From Candidatus Avelusimicrobium cornigerorum (lineage in GTDB: Bacteria; Elusimicrobiota; Elusimicrobia; Elusimicrobiales; Elusimicrobiaceae): DNA of 42,247 nucleotides. Location of the stretch: positions 188-42,434 of the forward strand of contig DBXW01000002.1 in the NCBI GenBank assembly GCA_002309715.1, given 5' to 3'. The position numbers were made by a program, and so were the translations under genes. The notes below the pieces were generated by a model. That model worked only from the letters and a program-made list of their open reading frames with translations. It was not told the DNA's origin and did not search any database. Positions 8,440 to 17,486 of this stretch are shown here, piece after piece; the stretch's first letter is position 1; each line of letters starts with the position of its first letter.

Positions 8440-9504
8440 ATGGCAAAACTGACAAAAAAAGACTTCCTCAAAAATACTATCAAACACATTGATTTGAAAA
8501 AATACAATGTGGTCCCCATGGTAGAAGCGTTTGAGGGTATGGCCTACGCGTCACGCGAAGTGGCCAGAGCAAGCAAAATCTATAACATGATGCTTTCCGA
8601 TAAAAACTGCTCGGTGATTTTGTGTATTGCTGGGTCTTTGGTATCCGCCGGTATGAAAAAAGTAGTGGTGGATATGATTCAAAACAACATGGTAGATGCT
8701 ATCGTTTCCAACGGAGCCAACATTGTAGACCAAGATTTTTTTGAAGCGCTTGGCTATAAACACTATATCGGTACTCCGTACAATCAAGATGATAATTTGC
8801 TGCGTGATTTGCACATTGACCGCATTTACGATACCTATATTGACGAAGACCAACTCAAAAATTGCGACGAAACGATTCATAAAATTTGCAACTATTTAGA
8901 GCCGCGTCCGTACTCTTCCCGCGAGTTTATTTGGGAAATGGGTAAATGGCTTGAAAAGAATAAAAAAGGCAAAGACTCTATCGTTTACAACGCTTACAAA
9001 TACGGTGTGCCGATATTTGTTCCCGCGTTTAGCGACTGCTCGGCCGGGTTTGGTTTTGTAGCCCACCAAACCGAACATCCCACCGCGCACGTATCCATTG
9101 ACAGTGCTAAAGATTTTTTAGAACTCACCAAAATTAAAATTAAAGCCAAAGAGACCGGACTCATGATGTGGTCCGGTGGTGTGCCGAAAAACTTTGCACA
9201 AGACACGGTGGTCGCCGCTGAAATTTTGGGAGCCGAAATTCCGATGCACAAATACGCCGTACAAATCACGGTAGCCGATGTGCGCGACGGGGCATTGTCC
9301 GGTTCCACCTTAAAAGAAGCCTCTTCTTGGGGTAAAGTTTCCACGGCCCTTGAACAAATGGTTTACGGCGAATGTACGACGCTTATTCCGCTGATTATCG
9401 GTTACGGTTATCACAAAGGCGCGTGGAAAAAACGCAAAGCGTCTAATTATGTAAAGTTCTTGCAAGACGAAGACGCCAAAATTGCTAAAGCCCGCAAAAA
9501 ATAA
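8440..9504 (+). CDS. Deoxyhypusine synthase-family protein (possible homospermidine or related polyamine synthase)
   Basis: NAD-dependent aminobutyl-transfer family. In eukaryotes and archaea it modifies eIF5A/aIF5A using spermidine; bacterial members have no eIF5A substrate, and some may make polyamines. The 354-residue protein keeps the family fold: IAGSLVSAGM and VSNGANIVDQDFFEALG near the N-terminal third, PVFSPA-like PIFVPAFSDCSAGFG, and the catalytic Lys within SSWGKVS at residue 299 (human Lys329 context SWGKI). The ATG at 8440 is preferred over a GTG 12 bases earlier because GAGGTG sits nine bases before it. The stop overlaps the next ATG. Catalytic competence looks retained; the substrate cannot be read from sequence. 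Confidence 0.85.
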   Translation: MAKLTKKDFLKNTIKHIDLKKYNVVPMVEAFEGMAYASREVARASKIYNMMLSDKNCSVILCIAGSLVSAGMKKVVVDMIQNNMVDAIVSNGANIVDQDFFEALGYKHYIGTPYNQDDNLLRDLHIDRIYDTYIDEDQLKNCDETIHKICNYLEPRPYSSREFIWEMGKWLEKNKKGKDSIVYNAYKYGVPIFVPAFSDCSAGFGFVAHQTEHPTAHVSIDSAKDFLELTKIKIKAKETGLMMWSGGVPKNFAQDTVVAAEILGAEIPMHKYAVQITVADVRDGALSGSTLKEASSWGKVSTALEQMVYGECTTLIPLIIGYGYHKGAWKKRKASNYVKFLQDEDAKIAKARKK

Positions 9505-10358
9505 TGCAACTTAAAAGCGTGTTTTTAAGTTTCGCTTTACTGATCTGCCCGTGTGCGTTATGCTACGGGCAGCTCAGTTTTTTGGGTGTAAACGGTGAGC
9601 GCGGTTATTCCGCTATACGCGGGCGGTATGTGTGGGATTGGAACAATAATTTTATATTCACCCCTTCTTATGAATTTTACCGCTCGTCAGACGAACCGGA
9701 TGTGGAAAAAACCGGCACGACTCACCGCTATGGCTTGAAAATTTTGTACGATTTTACCGACGATTGGGCCGGCTATGCGCAGGTGTTTTACCAACCCACG
9801 GCCGTAAATAACGCAGGCATTAGTTATTATGCCGGTGGAATATGGCAACCTTTTTACCGTTGGGGAATTTTAACAGATCCATTTTTAGAGGCTCGCTTCG
9901 GGCTGGCTCACTACCGTATTGAAGATGATGATATTGGGGGTTCTATGGATGGTACCTACCGTCAACGGGAAACAAATGTTCAACTGCGCGCCGGAGCCGC
10001 CTTGGGCCCGTGGAACTTGAAAACCGCCTGGCATAAAGTGATACAATATAGTAACGAACCGGACCCGGATATATGGTTTAGTTGGGCGGATATCCCTTTT
10101 ATAACGGCAGTAGTGCAGGGCTTTTTATACGAAGCGGTGGCTGCCCAGGCTAGTTTCCCAACCCGGTTGTTCACTCCGTATGCTGCGGCTGTGCGTTATC
10201 GGTATGCGGGGGCCGAGTCTTCGGAAATTGCCGTAAGTGCGGGGGTGCGATTCCGATGGGAAAAGACCTCTTTTTCCGGCGGGGTGGAAGTGTTTGAGCC
10301 GCGCAAGGAAGAAAATCGGAAAACCTTTTTTTCTATGTCCGTAGAAATTGATTTTTAA
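9504..10358 (+). CDS. Predicted outer-membrane beta-barrel protein, function unknown
   Basis: The 284-residue protein begins with a signal peptide (Lys4, then hydrophobic residues 5-20; likely cleavage after CYG). The rest is a series of alternating amphipathic strands rich in Tyr, Trp and Gly (for example YVWDWNNNFIFTPSYEFYR). The last strand ends in Phe (FFSMSVEIDF), the C-terminal signature of BAM-assembled barrels. I do not recognise a specific family. Its start codon overlaps the stop of the DHS-like gene (TAATG) and there is no strong ribosome-binding site of its own, so translation is probably coupled. Being in an operon with dnaX and recR tells little about its function. Confidence 0.7.
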   Translation: MQLKSVFLSFALLICPCALCYGQLSFLGVNGERGYSAIRGRYVWDWNNNFIFTPSYEFYRSSDEPDVEKTGTTHRYGLKILYDFTDDWAGYAQVFYQPTAVNNAGISYYAGGIWQPFYRWGILTDPFLEARFGLAHYRIEDDDIGGSMDGTYRQRETNVQLRAGAALGPWNLKTAWHKVIQYSNEPDPDIWFSWADIPFITAVVQGFLYEAVAAQASFPTRLFTPYAAAVRYRYAGAESSEIAVSAGVRFRWEKTSFSGGVEVFEPRKEENRKTFFSMSVEIDF

Positions 10359-10367
10359 GAGGAATAT

Positions 10368-10808
10368 ATGCAAGAATTGGATTTGCATTGCCAAGTGGAT
10401 GAAGATGTTTTTTCGTGGACTGTTTTTTTAACACGTGCTTTGGTCGGTTTGACATTGCTATACGTGGCAGTGGGCGGATTATTGTATTACCGTGAGTTCT
10501 TCTTCAATACCTCGGTGCTCGGTTGGCCGATGCCGGTAGCGACAGGAGTGGCGCTATTGGTTACACAAATTATGTTGGCACTATTGCTGCTTTTGGGTTG
10601 GTTTACGCGGTTAGTAAGCGCAATTAGCGTGCTATGTATGGGCGCGGTAGGGATTATATTTTTTGCCGGAGAAATAAACCGGATTTATGTTGCGCTGATA
10701 CTTCTTTTAATAACCGCATTACTGCCGTCTGTTTTGTTAGGGCCTGGTAAAATCAGTTTGGATTATAAACATGCGGTCCGTCGTATCAAAAAAACATTTA
10801 GAGGTTAA
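10368..10808 (+). CDS. DoxX-like small membrane protein
   Basis: A 146-residue integral membrane protein with four hydrophobic helices (approximately residues 18-41, 55-80, 83-105 and 108-128). The sequence GWFTRLVSA and the C-terminal GPGKISLDY are typical of the DoxX/DoxD superfamily, some members of which take part in respiratory or redox reactions. The start has AAGAGGAA seven bases upstream. It lies nine bases after the outer-membrane protein gene and four before dnaX. The family is broad and no substrate can be assigned. Confidence 0.7.
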   Translation: MQELDLHCQVDEDVFSWTVFLTRALVGLTLLYVAVGGLLYYREFFFNTSVLGWPMPVATGVALLVTQIMLALLLLLGWFTRLVSAISVLCMGAVGIIFFAGEINRIYVALILLLITALLPSVLLGPGKISLDYKHAVRRIKKTFRG

Positions 10809-10811
10809 TTT

Positions 10812-12575
10812 ATGGAAAACAAAGACGCTCTTTCTTCCTATATCAGTTTGGCTAATAAATACCGCCCGCAAAGATTTGAAGACATGGTCGGGCAGGAAAG
10901 CATTTCCAAAACATTGCAAAATGCGATCAAGTCCGGTCGTATTGCCCATGCGTATTTGTTTTACGGTCCGCGCGGTTGCGGAAAAACGACAACGGCTCGT
11001 ATTTTGGCCAAAGCCCTCAACTGTACCGGACACGGAGAAGATAAGCCCTCGGCTGAACCGTGCGGACAATGCCCGCAATGTTTGGAAATTGCCCAAAGTG
11101 CCGATATAGATGTGTTGGAGTTGGATGCTGCCAGCAATACGCAAGTGGAAAAAGTGCGTGAAGCCATCATTGATACCGTGGCATTAGCCGCCACGCGCGA
11201 CCGTTTTAAAGTGTTTATTTTAGACGAAGTCCATATGCTTTCGGACAGTTCGTTTAATGCTTTATTGAAGACGATAGAAGAGCCTCCGGCTCATGTTATT
11301 TTTATTTTGGCTACAACGGAAAAACACAAAGTGCCTGCCACGATTGTCAGCCGTTGCCAGACGTTCCGTTTCCGGCCGCTCACGTTGGAAGAAATCACTG
11401 CCCATTTGTTAGATTTATCCGGTGCTGAAAACATAGATTTAACACCCGCGGCGGCTAAAGTTATTGCAAAAAATGCCGGCGGCGCAATGCGCGACGCATT
11501 GACGCTATTGGATCGTGCAATTGCTTTTTGCGGTGCACATATTGACGAGAAATCTGTAAGCGATATGTTGGGTTTAACGCCGGAAGAACTTATTAAACAA
11601 GCCCTATCCGCACTGATAAAAAAAGATAACGCTGCCTTGCACCAAGTTTTTCAAACGCTTCAAACAGAAGGGTTTGACGCTAACTCATTTTTAAAAGATT
11701 TGAAAAATGTACTGGGTGAAGCGTTTTATTTTGTGCTTGGACAAGGGGAAGAGCCATTTGAAGAGGCTAATCAAATTTTAACGGGTGTTAATCCCGGGTT
11801 TTTAGCGCAGTTGTCACGTAAAATTAACAAAATTTGCGAAGAAGTTAAATTTTCCGATAACCCGTTTATCAGCGCGGAAGTCGGCTTATTTACGGTTATG
11901 GACAGTTGTTTGGATATAGAAAATTTGGTGCGCCGTTTGGAAGCGTTGGAACGTGGGGAAACACTTCCGCCTTCCGCTTCGTCAGCAAGCGGACCGGTCG
12001 GAACAGATAAACCGATTGTTCGCTCGGCGACGCGCCCGCGCCCGCAAAAAACTTCTTTTGCGGAAACTGCCCCTGTGGCTAAATCTGCGGCCACTGCACC
12101 GACGGTTCAACCGGTGCAAACGGTTACGCCTGAACCGCAAACGGCGTCTTTGCAAACGGAAATTTCCAATCAAAAATTATGGGAAAAAATGCTCCGGCAT
12201 TTTGAAAAAAGCCCGTTTGTGTACGACGTGATGTTAAATTGCTCGGTTGCGTTTAATCAAAACGAGTGGACACTGTCTTTCGCACCGGAAAAAGCATTTT
12301 ACCAAATCCCGGCACAAAGCAAATTATCCGAATTAGAAAAAGCCGCTTTGGAATTAAGTAGCCGCCAAGTGAAAATCCGATTAGTAACGGATACGCCTTC
12401 GGTTGCCGCTCCCGTAAACGCTGCTAAAAAAGTTGCCCCTCGGGCAGAAATTTTGGATGAAGAACCCTTGTCCGTTCCGCCGTCGCTGGGGGTGCCCGCA
12501 TCCGGTGAAAATGCTCCGGAAGAAGTAAAAGAAATTTTAGATATTTATGGCGGAGAATTGTTGCCTAACGTATGA
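10812..12575 (+). CDS. dnaX: DNA polymerase III subunit gamma/tau
   Basis: ATPase of the clamp loader that places the beta clamp on DNA and ties polymerases into the replisome. Walker A GPRGCGKT is at residues 52-59. Zinc ligands are Cys71, Cys84, Cys87 and Cys90. Walker B FILDEVHMLS and the sensor stretch SRCQTFRFR follow. Domain III reaches about residue 375. A Pro/Ala/Thr-rich linker then leads into a tau-like C-terminal domain with KLWEKMLRHFEKSPF. Total length is 587 residues. I find no convincing slippery site for a shorter gamma product. It overlaps recR by four bases; the ybaB gene often placed between the two is absent. Confidence 0.97.
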   Translation: MENKDALSSYISLANKYRPQRFEDMVGQESISKTLQNAIKSGRIAHAYLFYGPRGCGKTTTARILAKALNCTGHGEDKPSAEPCGQCPQCLEIAQSADIDVLELDAASNTQVEKVREAIIDTVALAATRDRFKVFILDEVHMLSDSSFNALLKTIEEPPAHVIFILATTEKHKVPATIVSRCQTFRFRPLTLEEITAHLLDLSGAENIDLTPAAAKVIAKNAGGAMRDALTLLDRAIAFCGAHIDEKSVSDMLGLTPEELIKQALSALIKKDNAALHQVFQTLQTEGFDANSFLKDLKNVLGEAFYFVLGQGEEPFEEANQILTGVNPGFLAQLSRKINKICEEVKFSDNPFISAEVGLFTVMDSCLDIENLVRRLEALERGETLPPSASSASGPVGTDKPIVRSATRPRPQKTSFAETAPVAKSAATAPTVQPVQTVTPEPQTASLQTEISNQKLWEKMLRHFEKSPFVYDVMLNCSVAFNQNEWTLSFAPEKAFYQIPAQSKLSELEKAALELSSRQVKIRLVTDTPSVAAPVNAAKKVAPRAEILDEEPLSVPPSLGVPASGENAPEEVKEILDIYGGELLPNV

Positions 12576-13165
12576 AAAGTTTAGATCGTTTTGTTCGTGC
12601 GCTTCGTCGTTTGCCGGGGGTAGGTCCCCGACAAGCCGAACGTTTCGCCGCCTATTTTTTACGTGCTTCTCAAGGGGAAACGGAAGAATTTATCAGCGCA
12701 CTTACTTCGCTTAAACAAGACGTCAAATTATGTCCGGTTTGTTTTGCCTATAGCGATTCACAGCCGTGTGTCATTTGCCGCGATCCCGATCGCGACCATG
12801 GACAAATCTGCGTGGTGGAAGATCCGCAAGATATTGAGGCTATTGAAAAAACAGGTGCTTATAAAGGCACGTACCATGTGCTGCACGGGGCAATCTCTCC
12901 ATTAGATGGCCGCGGGGCCGAACACATCAAAGTGCGCGAACTTTTAGCCCGCGTGCAACACGCCCAAGAGCCGGTGCGCGAAGTAATTATTGCAACCGAT
13001 CCGGACAGTGAAGGTGAAACAACGGCGTTATATTTGGCCGATTTATTGCGCGGGCAGGTGCCCCAAATCACTCGTATCGGTTACGGCGTTCCGTTAGGCG
13101 GTGACATTGATTATATGGACGAGATGACGCTGGGTTACTCGCTCAAAGGCCGCACTAAAATTTAA
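12572..13165 (+). CDS. recR: Recombination mediator RecR
   Basis: Works with RecO (and RecF) to load RecA at single-strand gaps. The 197 residues match the family. The N-terminal helix-hairpin-helix contains LPGVGPRQAERFA. Zinc ligands are Cys54, Cys57, Cys66 and Cys69. The Toprim segment ICVVEDPQDIEAIE and the Walker-like GAISPLDGRGAEHI follow. It starts inside the dnaX stop (ATGA) and shares one base with comEC at its own stop, so dnaX-recR-comEC are read as one tightly coupled unit. Confidence 0.97.
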   Translation: MKSLDRFVRALRRLPGVGPRQAERFAAYFLRASQGETEEFISALTSLKQDVKLCPVCFAYSDSQPCVICRDPDRDHGQICVVEDPQDIEAIEKTGAYKGTYHVLHGAISPLDGRGAEHIKVRELLARVQHAQEPVREVIIATDPDSEGETTALYLADLLRGQVPQITRIGYGVPLGGDIDYMDEMTLGYSLKGRTKI

Positions 13166-14979
13166 TGCATCCTTCTGTGTATAAGCGTCCGTTGTTGTGG
13201 TTGGTGGTGACGCTAATTGTAGGAATTTCTTTCTTTTATCATCCTGCTCCCGGTAAGCGGGATGTTTCTCGTTTTATCTCATCGCAAGAAGCAACACTTG
13301 TCGGCCAAGTGGTCAGTTTTCCGGTTACAAAAAAAGACAAACAAAATGTATGGATAAAAGTTGCATCTGTTGACGGCGTTGCAGCCAATGGGCGCGTGTA
13401 TGCGCGGATGAGTGATTTTGTTCCCGAGTGGAAAGACACCTTGCAACTAACCGGCCGTTTGCAAACGCCGTACAGTGTGCATCTGCCGGGAAATTTTGAT
13501 TGGAAAGATTATTTGGCGCGCAAACAAACTTTTGCGGAAATCAAAATCACATACGTTCAACGCGTAAAACAAGCCGCTTGGCCGTGGCGTGTTATTCGCG
13601 CGGTGCGCAAAGATATCTTACACACGCTTACCACATCATTTCCGCCGGAGTTGGCCCAAATTGCCGGCGGCGTACTTTTAGGCGAGCGCGGAGATTTCCC
13701 GCCGGATTTATATACTGCATTTCAAAATAGCGGAGCAATTCATTTGTTAGTAGCATCCGGCGGCAACGTCGGCTTTGTAACGCTAATCACGTTGGCGGTG
13801 GGTATGCTATTTGGTTTGCGCCGCCGGGCGTTATTGGTGCTGGCGTTAGGCACGGCGGGTGCGTATACGCTTGTTGCCGGGGCCGATGCGCCGCTGCTTC
13901 GCGCGTATTTAATGGCAGTGTGTGCGTGCGTGGGCTATTTTCTGGGCCGTAACAGCGGCGTATTTCAAGGGTTGTTATTGTCGTGTTTGATTATTTTACT
14001 TATTACGCCGTCGGCGGTATTTGATACCGGGTTTCAAATGTCGTTTTTGGCTACGCTGGCCATTGTGATTTGTTTGAATAATTACCGCGTGCCCGGTTCG
14101 TGGCCTAAATTAGCGCGTTTTTTCGGGCCGATTTTTCTGGCTACATTGGCTTCGCAACTGGCACTTCTTCCCGTTTTTACCAATGTGTTTTATAAGGTTT
14201 CGTTGACGGGGCTACTTTCTAATATGCTACTGGTGCCGGGTGCTTCGTTTCTAATGGGGCTTGGGTTTGCGTATTATGTGTTTTCATTACTTCACATAGG
14301 GATAGTATTATATTATCCCTATTTGTGGAGTTTGGAAATTTTTGAATTACTGGTAAAGTTTTTTGCGTCGTTTCAATTTTCTTCACTCTCTGCCTCGTCG
14401 TGGAACGTGGGCAGTATCGTGGCTTATTACGTGGCCTTATTTTGGGTGTTACAACTGCCGCATAAAAATTTTGCAAAGAAACTGGCATTACCGTGTTTGA
14501 TAATAGCCGTACTGTTTTTTGGCATTGGACGCCTGAATCAAAATCGGCCGCAAGTTTATTTATTAAGCGAGTGGAATAACCGCGCGGCGATTGTCCGCAT
14601 AAACCGAAAAACAGCCCTTGTATTTAATGACGGCCTTGATAAAGAAAAAATAGAGCGTGCCTTGTATGCGCTTGGGTTTTCGCAAGCGTCGCTTATGCTC
14701 CCGTTAGCCGGCGAAGTGATTTTTGATACGATATGGCCGGGTAACAAATTTTCTGTTCCCGGCGGCGAAGTGCGCGCCGGGTGGGAGTTGCGCCAAGCCA
14801 AAGACGGGCACGTGTGGGAAGATACGGGTTATTCGGGCAAACAAAATAGCGGGTTATCGTATTGTGTGCAAGCCAAAAAACGGGAAATTTGTATCGGTTC
14901 CCACGCGCGGTTTTTGCGGTTGCCTTCCGGGGAAACAGTGGCGGCTGAATTGAATAATACGGTTACGGCAAATTGGTAG
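13165..14979 (+). CDS. comEC: ComEC/Rec2-family DNA-uptake channel protein
   Basis: Inner-membrane channel that carries single-stranded DNA into the cytoplasm during natural transformation. The 604-residue product has an N-terminal membrane helix, a soluble OB-fold-like region (about residues 30-140) and a Competence domain with around ten hydrophobic helices (about 165-455). GGVLLGERGDFP and HLLVASGGNVGFV match the conserved core, although the common SGLHV is SGGNV here. The C-terminal 120 residues carry no HxHxDH metal site, so the metallo-beta-lactamase domain seen in longer ComEC proteins is missing or degenerate. It stops directly against the convergent nagZ stop. Other competence genes are not in this window. 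Confidence 0.88.
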   Translation: MHPSVYKRPLLWLVVTLIVGISFFYHPAPGKRDVSRFISSQEATLVGQVVSFPVTKKDKQNVWIKVASVDGVAANGRVYARMSDFVPEWKDTLQLTGRLQTPYSVHLPGNFDWKDYLARKQTFAEIKITYVQRVKQAAWPWRVIRAVRKDILHTLTTSFPPELAQIAGGVLLGERGDFPPDLYTAFQNSGAIHLLVASGGNVGFVTLITLAVGMLFGLRRRALLVLALGTAGAYTLVAGADAPLLRAYLMAVCACVGYFLGRNSGVFQGLLLSCLIILLITPSAVFDTGFQMSFLATLAIVICLNNYRVPGSWPKLARFFGPIFLATLASQLALLPVFTNVFYKVSLTGLLSNMLLVPGASFLMGLGFAYYVFSLLHIGIVLYYPYLWSLEIFELLVKFFASFQFSSLSASSWNVGSIVAYYVALFWVLQLPHKNFAKKLALPCLIIAVLFFGIGRLNQNRPQVYLLSEWNNRAAIVRINRKTALVFNDGLDKEKIERALYALGFSQASLMLPLAGEVIFDTIWPGNKFSVPGGEVRAGWELRQAKDGHVWEDTGYSGKQNSGLSYCVQAKKREICIGSHARFLRLPSGETVAAELNNTVTANW

Positions 14980-15005
14980 TTATAACGAAATGGGCAGTTT
15001 GCCGT
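14965..15005. repeat. Inverted repeat spanning the comEC/nagZ stop codons
   Basis: Arms 14965-14972 (ACGGCAAA) and 14998-15005 (TTTGCCGT) are perfect 8-base complements, with the two abutting stop codons between them. It could form a weak hairpin in both transcripts. There is no T-tract, so its role as a terminator is uncertain. Confidence 0.4.
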
Positions 15006-16401
15006 GAGCCTTTTGTTTGCCTAGTAAAATTTCGGCGGCCGTTTTTTGAAAATCCGGTGCGGGGCTAAACGTGAATAAAGCGGTTTTTATATGTGCTTTT
15101 TGGGGTAATGCCCATGGGCTTGCTAACACCACGGCCACGGAGAAACGGCTGTTTTGTAAAGCCTTTTGCAAGCGAATTTCATCTTGTTCTTCTAACGAAA
15201 CACTCCCGCGAAACGCTTTGTAGCGGCGTAACGATATCACTAACAAACAGTCTGCTTGTCGGGTAAAAGGTTTTAGGCAAATGCCTGCTTTTTTAAGCGC
15301 GTTAAATAGCGGGGCGGCGGATGTTTTGCCGTCGGAGCCGATTTCCAAAAAGTGCACTGTTTGCCCGGGTTTAAGTGCGGGTAATGTGCCGCGCAAAACA
15401 ATTGCTTTTTGGGCGGAACGGCGGACAAAATCGCTGGGAGCGAAAGCATCTTTTTGTGTGGGGCGCGGGCCTGCTTGCCGGGCTTTGTCGCACAAGATGT
15501 TTTGTTGTTTTTCGCTACGGGCCAAAATAGTTGCGGGCACTTTTTTCTTTTCCAAAAAATCAATCAGTTTGTTTGGATTTTGCGGTACAAGCAAAATATT
15601 TACGCCTGTTTTCAGCGCGTGCCAAGCGGCCTCGTTTTCATTGCCGATGGCTTTCATTAAAAGCGCATCGGTAAGTACGCATCCTTTGTAATTTAATCGT
15701 TGGCGCAATATATTTTTAGCAATAGCGGATGAAAGAGACGCCGGTTTTTTTGCGTCAATTTGTGGCAGTAATAAATGCCCCAGCATTACACTGTCGGCAA
15801 GAGGTAAAAGGTTTTGAAAAGGGACCAATTCGCGCTCAAAAATTTCTTTTTCACTACGTTGCAAAATGGGCAACGCGACATGCGAATCGGTTGTTGTGTC
15901 GCCGTGACCGGGAAAGTGCTTTATACTGTTGAGTGCGCCGCCTTGAGAAAGACCTTTGATAAACGCGCGTGCCAAGCGGATTACTCGTTTCGGGTTTTTT
16001 CCAAATGAACGCGTATTTACAATCGGGTTGAGCGGATTGTTGGCTAAATCTAATACAGGCGCAAACACCCAATCTACTCCTAAACTGCGCGCTTGTTGGG
16101 CGGTAATAAGTCCCTTTTCATAGGCCAAATTTTCATCATTGGCTGCGCCTAAAGCCATATTAGAAGGTAGTAGCGGTGCGTCGGGCAGCCAACGCCCCAG
16201 GCCGTCTTCGTAATCGGCGGAAATAAGCAAATAATCTAAGGGGGAAACGGCGCGTACGGCCGCGGTAAATGCAGCCACTTGTTTGCGCGTGCCGCCATAC
16301 AAGCAAAATCCGCCCACGCCGCGTTTCGCAAGGTGAAGGGCGTCTTTTAGGGGGGTTTTATCAAACCAAAAACCGGGGTGAACTAATCGGGCGACGTTCA
16401 T
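14980..16401 (-). CDS. nagZ: Beta-N-acetylhexosaminidase NagZ (GH3 family)
   Basis: Cytoplasmic glycosidase of murein recycling that removes GlcNAc from GlcNAc-anhydroMurNAc(-peptide). The signature KHFPGHGDTTTDSH starts near residue 161 and includes the catalytic His/Asp pair. CVLTDALLM carries the position of the nucleophilic Asp. At 473 residues it is longer than E. coli NagZ (about 340), with a C-terminal alpha/beta extension as in two-domain Gram-positive NagZ. I place the start at 16401 because AGGGAAGG precedes it and it overlaps the anmK stop (ATGA); a longer frame runs deep into anmK. It is last in the recycling operon. I see no signal peptide at this start. Confidence 0.9.
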   Translation of the reverse strand: MNVARLVHPGFWFDKTPLKDALHLAKRGVGGFCLYGGTRKQVAAFTAAVRAVSPLDYLLISADYEDGLGRWLPDAPLLPSNMALGAANDENLAYEKGLITAQQARSLGVDWVFAPVLDLANNPLNPIVNTRSFGKNPKRVIRLARAFIKGLSQGGALNSIKHFPGHGDTTTDSHVALPILQRSEKEIFERELVPFQNLLPLADSVMLGHLLLPQIDAKKPASLSSAIAKNILRQRLNYKGCVLTDALLMKAIGNENEAAWHALKTGVNILLVPQNPNKLIDFLEKKKVPATILARSEKQQNILCDKARQAGPRPTQKDAFAPSDFVRRSAQKAIVLRGTLPALKPGQTVHFLEIGSDGKTSAAPLFNALKKAGICLKPFTRQADCLLVISLRRYKAFRGSVSLEEQDEIRLQKALQNSRFSVAVVLASPWALPQKAHIKTALFTFSPAPDFQKTAAEILLGKQKAHGKLPISL

Positions 16402-17486
16402 AGTGTAACCTTCCCTAAAATAGTTTTTTTGCACGCGCCGGTAGCGTGCGGACAGTGATTTGTTTTTTTGTGAAGCGCGAGCCACGCAAACAGCGCAAAC
16501 GCGGCGGCCTCTTTGGCTTGCGGATCTATTTGATAGTCCAACGACGTCGTAATTTTCACGTGCGGCAATGTTTCGCGCAAAAAACGCAGGAGCGTTTTAT
16601 TAAAGCATCCACCGCCGGAAACAATAAGTTCTTGTTGATATTTCCGCGGTACAAAACGTGTGAGTTGGTTGGCAACGGCGGCCGCGGTAAAATACGTTAC
16701 GGTGGCTAATAAATCGTTGAGCCGGTTTTTAAATGTAGGCAGGAAATAGCGCATTAAATAATCTTGCCCGAAATCGTTTTTGTCTAAACTTTTAGGTGGC
16801 TTTTGTGCAAAGAACGGTTGTTTAAGTAGTTTGTTTGCCAGCATTTTATCCGGTGTGCCTTTGGCGGCTGTTGCTCCGTTTTTATCAAACGGTTTGCGCA
16901 AAAATTGTCGGGCGCACAAGTCAATAAGCGTATTGCCCGGGCCGATGTCAAAGCCGAACGTCTTTATATTTTTCCCAACGAGTGAAAAATTGGAAATGCC
17001 GCCGATATTTAGCAAAATCTTCGGGGCTTTTTGGCCCCAAATATATTCATCAAAAAAAGGCATTAAAGGAGCCCCTTGCCCGCCAAGCGCGATGTCTTTG
17101 GCGCGAAAATCACTCACTACCGGCACGTTAAAATTTGCCGCTAAAAAACTCGGTTCCCCAATTTGGAGCGTATGCGGCGTGGTAGCGTTAGGGGCGTGTA
17201 AAATGGTCTGTCCGTGAGAGCCAATCACGCAAATGTCGCCGGCAGATAAATGAAATTCTTTCAAAAACCGCGTCACTAATTTGCCGTACAATTCACCCAG
17301 TTCGTAATTAAGTTCGCCGAGCGGTGCGGCCTTTAATTGGGCTGCGTTTAATAACCGTTCTTGTAATTTTTTAGGATAAGGATAGTTTTTGAAATGCACT
17401 ATTTTAAACGGGCGTACTTGCACCGTGCAGACGGTAAGTCCGTCGGCACTTGTCCCACTCATAAGTCCCAATGCTAATTTAGTCAT
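16398..17486 (-). CDS. anmK: Anhydro-N-acetylmuramic acid kinase
   Basis: Hydrolyses the 1,6-anhydro ring of anhMurNAc and phosphorylates it to MurNAc-6-phosphate. Length 362, close to the usual 370. The hallmark GLMSGTSADG is at residues 7-16. Further family stretches are GSHGQTILHAP, GGQGAPLMPFFDEY, LLNIGGISNFS and GFDIGPGNTLID. It overlaps murQ by eight bases upstream and nagZ by four downstream. It supplies the substrate of murQ, its operon neighbour. Confidence 0.97.
   Translation of the reverse strand: MTKLALGLMSGTSADGLTVCTVQVRPFKIVHFKNYPYPKKLQERLLNAAQLKAAPLGELNYELGELYGKLVTRFLKEFHLSAGDICVIGSHGQTILHAPNATTPHTLQIGEPSFLAANFNVPVVSDFRAKDIALGGQGAPLMPFFDEYIWGQKAPKILLNIGGISNFSLVGKNIKTFGFDIGPGNTLIDLCARQFLRKPFDKNGATAAKGTPDKMLANKLLKQPFFAQKPPKSLDKNDFGQDYLMRYFLPTFKNRLNDLLATVTYFTAAAVANQLTRFVPRKYQQELIVSGGGCFNKTLLRFLRETLPHVKITTSLDYQIDPQAKEAAAFALFAWLALHKKTNHCPHATGACKKTILGKVTL

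Noticed and set aside
12045..12053. Run of six A in dnaX as a programmed frameshift site
   Set aside because: In the reading frame the codons are CAA AAA ACT, so the P-site tRNA could not re-pair well after a -1 slip; the A AAA AAG heptamer of E. coli is absent.
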